From: CAWJAP01 sp963834365
GTDB taxonomy: Bacteria; Acidobacteriota; Vicinamibacteria; Vicinamibacterales; Vicinamibacteraceae
NCBI GenBank assembly: GCA_963834365.1
Contig: CAWIBS010000041.1
Coordinates: forward strand, 1 to 64,000
Reading direction: 5' to 3'
DNA: 64,000 nt
Positions 56,627 through 64,000 of this stretch are shown here, one piece after another. A model generated the notes under the pieces. That model was not told the origin of the DNA. It searched no databases and was given only the letters and a program-made list of their open reading frames with translations. The translations under genes were made by a program, and so were the position numbers. Within the stretch, counting starts at the first letter, position 1. Each line of letters starts with the position of its first letter.

Positions 56627-58373
56627 TTACTCGGGCACGGCGATGCCAGGGCCGACGTACGACAGCCGGCGATGAAGGAGCCAGAGGCCGGCCGCCAGGA
56701 CCACGAGTGCCAAGCCGGCCGCCAGGTTGATCGTCCGGCCGCCGCCTGGCTGGACCGCGGCGGCCGCGCCGAGCAGCAGCCCCGTTCCCAGGGTGACGGC
56801 CGCGATGATGGAGAACGGCGAGGTCGACGCCGCTCCTGCATACCCCGAATCGAGACGGACCGGTGTCTCGAGCCGGGTGAAGAACGCGTCGAATCTGATC
56901 CCGGTCGGCTGCCGTCCTTCGCTCCAGGACCGTGACCACCACCATGGCGCCGACCGTCACGCCGATGTTGGTCAGAATCGTGATGGCTTCGAAGTCGTAT
57001 CTGAGCCAGGCCGGATCGATATCCGCGCGGTGAGCCAGCACGAGGTTCTTGAGCAGGAACAGCGCGATCCCCGAGACGAACCCCGCGCCGATGCCGGCGG
57101 CGGCGCCGCGCCACGTCAGGCGTCGGATCAGGAGCCCGGCGAGCATCGGGACGAGCATCGGACCGACGAACAGTCCGAACACCGCGACCATCACTTCGAA
57201 CAGGCCTTTGCGGGCGGTCTCGACGAGCGCGATCCCGATCAGGACGGTCAGGCTTCCGACGAGCAGCGGTCGCGATGCGGCCGACGAGCATCAGCTGGCG
57301 ATCGCTGGCGCCCGGATTCACGACGCGGTGATACACGTCCCCGGTCAGGACGCTCGCCATCGCGTTGTAGTCACCGCTCAGCGTCGACATCGTCGCCGAG
57401 AACATCGCGGCGATCATCAGCCCCATCAGCCCGGCCGGGAGGTAGGCGACGGCGAGCGCCGCGTAGGTGTACTGCGGCGAGTTGGGCGGATCCATCAGCT
57501 CCGGCATCAGCGTGCGCGCCGCGAGCGCCGGCAGGATGAACAGCGGCGGCCCGATGACCTTCAGCCCCACCGCGAGCGCGCCGGCCTTACGGGCCGCGCG
57601 CTCGTCCCGGACGCAGTAGAACTTCTGCGCGAACGCCCAGTTGCCGTTGTAGCTGAGGAGCACGAGCAGGTAGAACGCGACGACGTAGAGGAGCGAGAAC
57701 GGCTCGTTGATCGGCGAGAGAAAGCCCGGCTGCGCGCCCTGCCCCAGCACACCGACCTCGCCCAGGCGGCCGAGGACCAAGGGGAAGAGCACGGCCACGC
57801 CGAGCGTCAGGACGATGAACTGCACGTAGTCGGTGACGATGACCGCCCACAGGCCGCCCATGAAGGTGTAGAGCAGCATCACGACGCCGCTGCCGACGAT
57901 GCTGGCCGTCAGGTCGTATAGCCCATGCCGACCGACACGAAGACGCCCGTCGCGTAGATCTTCAGGCCATCGTCGATGATGCGGAGCGGCAGGCCGGCCC
58001 ACGCCAGCACCTGGCGGATGTGCTTGCTGTAGCGGGCCTCGAGGAACTCGACGGGCGTGATGATGCGCGCACGCCGCCAGCGCGCGGCGAGCGCCACCGT
58101 TCCCACTGCCATCGCCACCGCGGCGCTCCAGGCCAGCGTCACCGCGACGACGCCGTGGCGGTACGCCATCTCCGAATACGCGATGAAGGTGAACGCGCTG
58201 AAGCCGGTCATGTAGAACGACACGCCCGAAAGCCACCAGGGGATGTCGTTGTTTCCGACGAAGAAGTCGCGCGCGTGCCGCATGCGGCGACCAGAAATAG
58301 ACGCCGACGGCGTCAGCAGCACGAAGTAGCCGACGATGACGATGTGATCCGCGAGGTGGAGTCCCGTGGCCAT
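56627..58373 (-). CDS. SSS-family sodium:solute symporter (frameshifted)
   Basis: About 582 codons across frames, ATG at 58373. Helices include the SSS opening (DHIVIVGYFVLL), WWLSGVSFYMTGFSAFTFIA (sodium site), YTFMGGLWAVIVTDYVQFIV, LLSYNGNWAFAQKFYCVRDE, PALAARTLMPELM and MFSATMSTLSGDYNAMASVL (second sodium-site Ser/Thr cluster). Frame changes near 57925, 57290 and 56900 split the coding region; each neighbouring segment matches the next part of the same transporter. SSS proteins of this type import sugars, inositol or uronates with Na+. It lies between a Gfo/Idh/MocA oxidoreductase and a heparinase gene, so its substrate is probably the mono- or disaccharide released by the lyase. Confidence 0.85.
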
Positions 58374-59422
58374 GGCGCACGCTCGGGTTCAGGGGCCTTG
58401 ACGACGGCCTCGACGCGCCCGGAGATCAGCGAACGATCGACGGCGTCGAGCACTGCGGTCACCTGCCGGCCGTCGAAGGCGCCCACGTGCGGCGCCGTGT
58501 CGTCGAGCACCGCGTGGACGAAGTCCGACAGACATTCGACGAAGGCGCCGCGCAGCCGGCCGAACACGTCCGAGGCCAGAAAGGTCTTCGGGATAGGTGA
58601 ATGCCTTCGGCGTGCTCATCTCGATCGACTCCCGCTTGCGATCGAAATGCAGGTGACCGGCTGCTGCCGATCACTTCGACGAACGAATCGACGATGGTGG
58701 GGAAGGTATTCGGGTAAATCCAGGCCGATTCGATCGTCGCGAACGCGCCATCGTCGAAACTGACCTGTGCCTGGACGAGATCCCACGTGTCGATGCCGCG
58801 GGCGGCCAGCACGCCGCGCGCGCCGCGGGCATACACCTCGGCCGGCTCGCTGCCGAAGAACCAGCGCATGAGGTCAATGTCGTGCGCGCCGAGAAAATGG
58901 ATCGGGCTCGTGCGGGCGGCCCACGTCAGCATCTCGGTCGGCACGTGAGATCGTATCGTTCTTGCGGGCGTAGCCGGCGATCGGCCGGCCGATCGCACCG
59001 TCGCGAATGGCGCGGAACCCGTGGTAGTAGGACGGCAGCCAGCGATGATTGAACGCGACCTGCAGCGTGACGCCGGCCGTACGGCTCAGCGCCAGCAGGG
59101 CATCGGCTTCGGCCAGGCTGGTCGTGAATGGCTTTTCGCAGAGCACGTGTTTGCCGGCTTCGAGCGCCGCGCGCACGGGTTCGGCATGCGCATGATCCGG
59201 CGTCGCGACGACCACCGCGTCCACGTTGCGGGTCGGCGAGCATCTCGCTCACGTCGGTGTACCGGCCGGGGATGCCGTGATGGTCCGCCAACTGGTCCAC
59301 GGCCGCGTCGCGTCCGGCTGCAGACCGCCACGACCGTGGCACGCGGGTGCGCGCGAATAGATCCGGACATATTGCTCGCCCATGATGCCAGGCCCGATGA
59401 CGCCAATGCGGAGTTTCGTCAT
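58313..59422 (-). CDS. Gfo/Idh/MocA-family oxidoreductase (frameshifted)
   Basis: About 350-370 residues. It starts MTKLRIGVIGPGIMGEQYVR with the Rossmann GPGIMG motif. After frame changes it continues LADHHGIPGRYTDVSEMLAD, MDAVVVATPDHAHAEPVRAA, LEAGKHVLCEKPFTTSLAEA (EKP signature), FNHRWLPSYYHGF, HFLGAHDIDLMRWFFGSEPA (catalytic-site Asp/His) and a normal C-terminal end near GFDGRQVTAVLDAVDRSLIS. At least four frame changes (about 59330, 59225, 58950, 58650, 58580) interrupt it. These NAD(P)-dependent enzymes oxidise or reduce sugar hydroxyls. Its ATG overlaps the ceramidase-like stop (ATGA at 59419-59422). The 3' end runs into the symporter start; the exact stop (58313 or nearer 58370) is unclear because of the indels. 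Confidence 0.82.
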
Positions 59423-60745
59423 GCGAACAATCGATCGACGACAATGTGCGTGGCGCGGACGAGCGCATCGTCGGCGCCTTCGGCGCACATCGACGCGACC
59501 ACCTCGTAGCCGCCGGCCGCGTACGCCGGCTTGTCCGGCAGATAACCGATGTAGCCGTTGGTGACGCCGCAGATGAAGGTCTGCTGCGCGGCTTCGCCTG
59601 CTTGATCCGCAATCCGATCTCGACGAAGACCTCGGCCGGGACGGCGACGAATGCGGCGTCGCCGATGCGAAAGCCCTGCAGCTCGATCGGCAGATGGCCG
59701 TTCGGCAGCTGCGCGCCTGGGCGGCAAAGAAGTCGGTGATCGAAGCGTACAGCCGTTCGGTGCGTGCGCGCGCGATATCGTCCGCGGAGCGCCGCGCGGT
59801 CGAGCAGCTCGTCGAGCCGCTGCCGGCGGACACGCGGAGGGCAGCGCGCGGTCTGCGACGCGTCGGCGTAGGTCTTTCAGGGCAATCGGTCTGACAGTCG
59901 ATACGGACTTCAACGCTGACTCGCTGACGCGGTCGTCACCTGGGGCAGAGCGTCGAGCGCCGCACGCCCGAGAGCGACGCCGATCTCGGCGGCGCGCTCG
60001 AATGTGCGTCCAGGCGTGATGATGCCGATTGCGCTCAGCTCGGACGAATGGCCGACGCTGATGTTGCCCTGCGTCCCGTTGATGAACAGCGCGAGCTTCC
60101 CGTCCGAGCGCACGTTCGACCTCCTCGATGGTGTAGTGACGGGAAATCGCCCGTCACCAGGAGATTGTCCGGTCCGAGCACCGTCGGATGGCAGGCGTAG
60201 TTGATGATCACGCCTCGCGTCCGGCCGTCCTCATCGTCCACTTTGATGACGGCCGATTTGATCGTCGATCGGCTGCTTGTCAGGCGCTACGCCGGTTGAC
60301 GCCGATGCCCTCGACGCGGCCGGTGCCGACGCCGATGCGCGCCGGCTGCCTCGATTGCCCACGCCTCGGTCGACGCAGCTGCTCGATCGCAGTCGCGAGC
60401 TGGTGCATGTAAGCCGCGTCGAGCGACGCGCCGGGATTGAAGAACGTCTGAATCGTGACCGGCCCGGCGTGCGTATGCGTCGCCGCCGACAGCAGGGCCT
60501 CGGCGGGATGCCGGTTCGCTGCTGAACGGCGCGACGTACGTCGCTCGACGAACGCGCGCGTCGAGCGCCAGCAGGTCGACGCTCACGAACGCGAGCGACT
60601 GGCCATTCGTGCTCGATGACGAGCGCCCGCGCGTACAGGTCGTCGTGCACGCCGCTCGCGGTGCCCTGTCGCGCGCGGCAAACCCGGCGAGCGGAACGCC
60701 GACGGGCGGCGTGATGCAGACTTTGGCGAGCCCTGCGGTCAGCAC
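59419..60745 (-). CDS. Neutral/alkaline ceramidase-like hydrolase (frameshifted)
   Basis: About 440 residues across frames. Start GTG at 60745 after GGGTGG gives MLTAGLAKVCITPPVGVPLA, the usual opening of neutral ceramidase-family proteins (G.A..DITP). Family pieces follow in order: ALVSVDLLALDA, a region with YVAPFSS and THTHAGP-like residues in shifted frames, RTRGVIINYACHPTVLGPDN (metal-binding His), LLVTGDFPS, LFINGTQGNISVG (catalytic-site GNxxG) and TFICGVTNGYIGYLPDKPAY near the C-terminus. At least six frame changes occur. The family hydrolyses N-acyl bonds of sphingolipids, but shorter bacterial members, as here, lie in carbohydrate loci and have no known substrate. There is no obvious signal peptide. 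It is coupled to the oxidoreductase gene. Confidence 0.75.
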
Positions 60746-60756
60746 GTCGCCACCCT

Positions 60757-60830
60757 AGAAGGACACACGCGCACCGAGCTGGAGGATGCGCGTCCACTGA
60801 GCCAGCCGGCGAGAACCGCAAGGAATCTTT
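60757..60830 (-). pseudogene. Possible last strand of a TonB-dependent receptor
   Basis: A short frame reads RRLAQWTRILQLGARVSF followed by TAG, resembling the aromatic-ended final beta-strand of Oar-type receptors (compare ILQFGVRLVF of the receptor ending at 7986). Upstream sequence gives no further receptor motifs. It may be the stub of a deleted receptor gene that once headed this operon. Confidence 0.3.
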
Positions 60831-60931
60831 GAAGCGAGGCCACGGAAACAACCACGGCGGCGCAAGTCTACTCCACCGACGAAGTCCCAGCCTCGGCGAT
60901 CGGTCGGCCCGAGTTCTGGGACACGACGGCC

Positions 60932-61614
60932 TCAATACCGAGCCCAGGACGTGACGACGGTCGTCATCTGGTTGAGAACGGACGCGTCGGGGGCCGGACC
61001 TGCCCGAACGATCTGGAAAGTCGAGTAAGGGGCCTCGAGAAAGCGAACCGCGCCGTAGACGTGTTGCCGCGGCCCGCCGGGCGCAAACGCCGCCTCCTTG
61101 TCGAAGGTCACCGTCGACGCTTCCACGACACAGCGGAGAACGCGCGGGCTCACATTGCGCGTCCGGTCCACCGAGGCGATCGCCGATCTCTGCTGGGCGG
61201 TCAGCGTGGCAAACACGGTAGCCTGCGGGTTCAAGTGCTGCTCCACCGCAAGCTGATTGCAGAAGTTGGTGGCGCTGAGCGGCTGCAGCGCTCCAACAAT
61301 TTGCCGGCGGATCGCCTCGGGGAACACCTCGAGCGCGATCGCGTCGTACAGGCCTCCAGCCGCTTGCAGATCAATCACAGGGAACCCTCGAGTGAGTGCG
61401 GCCTCGCCGCCGATTCCCGACGAGAATACGGAGAACCGGATTGCAGCGACGCGATCGCCGAATCCGTCGTTGGTTCCCGGCGATGGCTCTCCGAACGAGG
61501 CGGGATAGGAGAATCGAAACCGGCGCGCGGGATCAGCGTATCGCGCTGTGGTTCTCCTTGCGCGAGACCTAGCATCGCCAACATCGCTACGCACAACCGG
61601 GCCATGTACTTCAA
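60932..61614 (-). CDS. Secreted protein of unknown function (about 227 residues, one frameshift)
   Basis: The ATG at 61614 gives a signal peptide (MKYMARLCVAMLAMLGLAQG). After a frame change near 61550 the mature part reads ARYADPARRFRFSYPASFGE, then LTRGFPVIDLQAAGGLYDAI, ALQPLSATNFCNQLAVEQHL and GAVRFLEAPYSTFQIVRAG. The opening Y.DP..RFRFSYP resembles PsbP-like or lipoprotein domains that bind small molecules outside the membrane, but the similarity is loose. No metal or catalytic motif recognised. It is upstream of the carbohydrate operon on the same strand, separated by ~190 nt, and may be independent. Confidence 0.55.
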
Positions 61615-61713
61615 AACGTGGCGCGAGGTTACTTGTCGGCTTCAGTGCAGATCCTCGTTGCATCGAGCGTCGAAGCTCGACTGCCAGGGGAGTACAGAGA
61701 ACCAGCGAGCATT

Positions 61714-62061
61714 TCACGCGTCGGCCGAGAAGCTCGCCAGTGCCGATTTCTCGTCGTCGAAGGTGTCGAAGATTGTGACGAGCTTGGTGATGCTCAACAG
61801 GTCCCGCAACCGGGTCGTCAACCGCATCAGCTTCACCGTGCCGCCCGACCGCTTCATCGTTGCATACGCTTGGACCAGTGAGCCCAACCCGTCACTATCC
61901 ATGTACGGCACCTGCCCGAGGTCCACGACCACCTTCGTGTAGCCCTGCTCCCTTAGACTGCTGATCTTGTCCTTGAGGAGAGGGTCCCCTTGGCTCGCGA
62001 CGATATTACCGATGACTTCGACGATGGCTACGTCACCGACGATCCGCTGGTTGAGTTGCAT
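61714..62061 (-). CDS. STAS-domain anti-sigma-factor antagonist
   Basis: A 115-residue single STAS domain, intact. The beta1 strand is GDVAIVEVIGNIV, KVVVDLGQVPYMDSDGLGSL contains the phosphorylatable Ser of the DS(x)GLG motif near residue 57, and the C-terminal helix is LLSITKLVTIFDTFDDEKSA. Such SpoIIAA/RsbV-type proteins are phosphorylated by an anti-sigma kinase; the dephosphorylated form sequesters the kinase and frees a sigma factor. No cognate kinase or phosphatase gene is adjacent. It is encoded divergently from the M20 peptidase, about 230 nt away. Confidence 0.9.
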   Translation of the reverse strand: MQLNQRIVGDVAIVEVIGNIVASQGDPLLKDKISSLREQGYTKVVVDLGQVPYMDSDGLGSLVQAYATMKRSGGTVKLMRLTTRLRDLLSITKLVTIFDTFDDEKSALASFSADA

Positions 62062-62289
62062 TGGGCTTCCCCTTTATGAGCTGCGCCTTCGGCGTTCCAC
62101 CACACGCTCCCACCCTTCAGCCGTGCGGAGTCCGGATTGTCAAGTCCGGCGATGCCTGAGGAGTGGTGGCGATTCGGGGACATTGGTCCAGAGTTTAGCG
62201 CGGCTTGCAGTACTACACGGTTTTCGCCCGAGGCGGGCGTCGTGTCGAAGGTGGGTTCGGCGCCGAACCCAACTTTGATTCGTGGCACG

Positions 62290-63693
62290 ATGGCCGCCAT
62301 GCGACGCGCCATCCTCACGCTCCTGCTCGCCGCTTCGTTCGCCAGCCTGCCCGCGGCGCAGCCGGCCCTCGATCCGACGGCCGCGCTCCTGCAGGAGATC
62401 ATCCGAATCGACACGACCAACCCGCCCGGACGCGAAGCACTGATCGGCGACTTCCTCGCCCGCAAGCTGGGTCCGCTCGGGTTCGCCATCAGGCAGATTC
62501 CGACGCCGGTGGACGGCAAGTCGCATTTCATCGCCAGGCTCAGGGGCGACGGCAGCCGGCGGCCGGTGCTGCTCGCCGCGCACGCGGACGTCGTCGGCGT
62601 CGAGCGCGAGAAGTGGACGGTCGACCCGTTCGCCGGCGTCGTACGCGATGGCTACGTGTATGGCCGCGGCGCGATCGACTTCAAGGGCGGCATGGCGGTG
62701 TTCGTCAGGGCCGTGATGCGCGTCGCCGAGAACAAGGTGCCGCTGTCGCGCGACGTCATCCTGCTGGTCGAGGCCGACGAGGAATCGGCGCCGTACAACA
62801 CGACGTGGCTCGCGCGCGATCACTGGGGCGAGATCGATTGCGAGTTCGCGCTGAACGAGGGCGGCTGGATCATCGCCGACGAGAGCGGCCGCGTGAAGTA
62901 CGTCAGCATCTCGACCGCCGACAAGTCGTCGGTCGGGCTCATTCTCACCGCGCGCGGCACGTCCACGCACTCCTCGATGCCGCGGCCGGACAACGCCATC
63001 GTCACCCTGGCCCGCGCGCTCGTGAAGATCGGCGAGCACGAAATGCCGATTCAGCTGACGCCGAGCACCCGGCAGTTCCTTTCGGTGCTGGCCAGGACCA
63101 GTGCGGCGCCGTTGTCCGAGCACTTCCGGACGCTCGTCGAGAGCCAGGACCCGGCCGCGATTGCGCGCGCCGACCGCGAAATCAGCAAGGATCCTCTGCT
63201 GCACGCGATCATGCGCAACACCATCGCGCCGGTGATGGTGAGCGGCGGTTTCCGCGGCAATGTCATTCCGGGCTCGGCCGAAGCGACGGTGAACGTCCGC
63301 GTCCTCCCTGGAACGGATCCGCACGACATCGTCCGGGAAATCACCCGCCTCGTCTCCGATCCCGCGGTGACCGTACGACTCGCCAACCCGAATCTCACCG
63401 CATCGCGCGCGGCCGCGTCGCCCGAGGACACGGCGCTCTACCGGGCGCTCGCGCGCCACGCGAAGAGGACGTTCCCGACCGCCGAGGTGACGCCGTATCT
63501 GTTCCAGGCCGGCACGGACGCCGCGCCCTGGCGCGACCGCGGCGTGCCGGTCTACGGCATCTATCCGTATCCCATCACCGCGGAAGAGCTCACCCGCATG
63601 CACGGCAACGACGAGCGTGTCTCGATCGAGTCACTGCGTCTCGGCACCGAGATGATTTACGACACCCTCGTCGAGGTTGCCGGCAGGCATTAA
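62290..63693 (+). CDS. Secreted M20-family metallopeptidase (ArgE/DapE/CPG2 type)
   Basis: A 467-residue exported zinc hydrolase, intact. The start at 62290 (or ATG 62299) gives a signal peptide (AILTLLLAASFASLPAAQ). Zinc ligands and catalytic residues are visible: His in LLAAHADVVG, the bridging Asp in GAIDFKGGMA, the general-base Glu pair in LLVEADEES and the late His in RMHGNDERVS. A dimerisation domain lies between residues ~200 and 330 (LILTARGTSTHSSMPRPDNA). M20 enzymes cleave dipeptides, N-acyl amino acids or carboxy-terminal residues; the signal peptide points to peptide scavenging in the periplasm. No operon partner. Confidence 0.92.
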   Translation: MAAMRRAILTLLLAASFASLPAAQPALDPTAALLQEIIRIDTTNPPGREALIGDFLARKLGPLGFAIRQIPTPVDGKSHFIARLRGDGSRRPVLLAAHADVVGVEREKWTVDPFAGVVRDGYVYGRGAIDFKGGMAVFVRAVMRVAENKVPLSRDVILLVEADEESAPYNTTWLARDHWGEIDCEFALNEGGWIIADESGRVKYVSISTADKSSVGLILTARGTSTHSSMPRPDNAIVTLARALVKIGEHEMPIQLTPSTRQFLSVLARTSAAPLSEHFRTLVESQDPAAIARADREISKDPLLHAIMRNTIAPVMVSGGFRGNVIPGSAEATVNVRVLPGTDPHDIVREITRLVSDPAVTVRLANPNLTASRAAASPEDTALYRALARHAKRTFPTAEVTPYLFQAGTDAAPWRDRGVPVYGIYPYPITAEELTRMHGNDERVSIESLRLGTEMIYDTLVEVAGRH

Positions 63694-63724
63694 GCCCGGA
63701 GCTCAATTGTGTTGGTGATGTGGC

Positions 63725-63780
63725 GCAGGCCTTTAGGCCTGCCCGGGCCCGCGTTGGCCGGGCTGAAGCCCGGCGCCACC
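63725..63780. repeat. REP-like double hairpin downstream of the M20 gene
   Basis: Two adjacent perfect stems: GCAGGCC-TTTA-GGCCTGC (63725-63742) and GCCGGGC-TGAA-GCCCGGC-type pairing at 63757-63774. This layout is typical of REP/BIME intergenic repeats of high-GC soil bacteria. It separates two convergent genes and may also stop transcription from both. No second copy was noticed in this window. Confidence 0.65.
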
Positions 63781-63846
63781 TTGGCGGGCCCGTTGTCAAC
63801 AGAAGTGAACTCCGGGCTCAGGATTTCAACGACTGAAGTTGCAGCC

Positions 63847-64000
63847 TCAGAACTTGAAACCGAAACTGTTCGTCCACCCATAGTCGTTCTTGGAAAATCC
63901 TTCCGGCGGCTTGTTGTCGTAGTTGTCGAAGAGCCCGAACCGCAAATACCAGTCTCCCGGCAGGTTGAAGTCCAGGTCGAACCGATACGTCAACCGGTAC
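63847..64000 (-). CDS. DUF481-like outer membrane protein, C-terminal part (continues beyond window)
   Basis: Leftward frame entering from the right edge: RLTYRFDLDFNLPGDWYLRF, GLFDNYDNKPPEGFSKNDYG, ending WTNSFGFKF with TGA at 63847-63849. The PP.G.SKNDYG..TS.G..F pattern and the aromatic-ended final strand match the C-terminus of DUF481 outer-membrane beta-barrel proteins. Only about 50 residues are in the window, so the assignment is tentative but consistent. Confidence 0.65.
   Translation of the reverse strand, partial: YRLTYRFDLDFNLPGDWYLRFGLFDNYDNKPPEGFSKNDYGWTNSFGFKF

Noticed and set aside
62140..63603. 487-codon leftward frame opposite the M20 peptidase
   Set aside because: Antisense shadow; the plus-strand M20 zinc ligands and signal peptide are unambiguous.

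Overview
The window is GC-rich DNA (with lower-GC patches around mobile elements) that reads like a soil Acidobacteriota chromosome, most likely near Vicinamibacteria. The basis is an Oar-type TonB-dependent receptor with an N-terminal carboxypeptidase-regulatory-like domain, many secreted carbohydrate-active proteins, an SSS-type sugar/solute symporter and a REP-like GCAGGCC...GGCCTGC element. The phylum assignment is inference from gene content. No rRNA, CRISPR array or replication origin was seen; the only tRNA sequences are two damaged or partial ones.

Layout. (1) 1-14.4 kb is a polysaccharide/sugar-acid utilisation locus. A leftward operon runs TonB receptor > GH2 > SDR > unknown 990-aa secreted protein > GH9-like hydrolase, with 0-28 nt between genes. 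Divergent to it is a rightward operon: GntR/FCD regulator > enolase-superfamily sugar-acid dehydratase (ATGA overlap) > DapA-family aldolase/dehydratase. The outer membrane receptor and periplasmic glycosidases would release sugars or sugar acids, and the SDR, dehydratase and aldolase would degrade them by a non-phosphorylative route. (2) 14.4-41.8 kb is an accessory island rich in mobile debris: IS110, IS3-like, IS630, IS6 and IS21 elements or fragments, a group II intron fragment, an integrase fragment, a headless serine recombinase, a vapBC-like pair, a ParE-like remnant, plasmid/ICE-type gene pieces, and two tRNA remnants (Pro and Leu). Set among these are intact cargo genes: a cupin, an APC/USP/MgtE fusion transporter, a methionine-type aminotransferase, an NCS2 permease, an AraC plus RibD-like pair, and a YfhO-like membrane protein. 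(3) 41.9-49.4 kb carries a 1.66-kilo-residue secreted nuclease-like mosaic protein and a GH31 glucosidase. (4) 49.4-61.6 kb is a second, leftward carbohydrate locus (neutral ceramidase-like, Gfo/Idh/MocA, SSS symporter, heparinase II/III, esterase, AGE epimerase, DegT aminotransferase), with stop/start overlaps at three junctions. (5) 61.7-64 kb holds a STAS protein, a secreted M20 peptidase, a REP-like repeat and the tail of a DUF481-like outer membrane protein.

Many otherwise well-conserved genes are interrupted by single-base frame changes (TonB receptor, GH9-like, SSS, Gfo, ceramidase, nuclease, MgtE part of the fusion), while neighbours are intact. The residues on both sides of each break still match the family, so I treat most of these as probable consensus indels from long-read assembly rather than pseudogenes. 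Such genes are given as one feature spanning all frames. True truncations, where one family stops and unrelated sequence begins, are marked separately as pseudogenes.

The most noteworthy item is the three-part transporter at 20810-24398: an APC-permease-like half, a USP-like cytosolic domain and a complete MgtE magnesium channel in one polypeptide. Next are the secreted EEP nuclease whose GDFN motif is replaced by GGFE, an IS110 element with a structured leader that could encode a bridge RNA, and the tRNA-Leu fragment cut at the anticodon loop, which looks like an integration scar.
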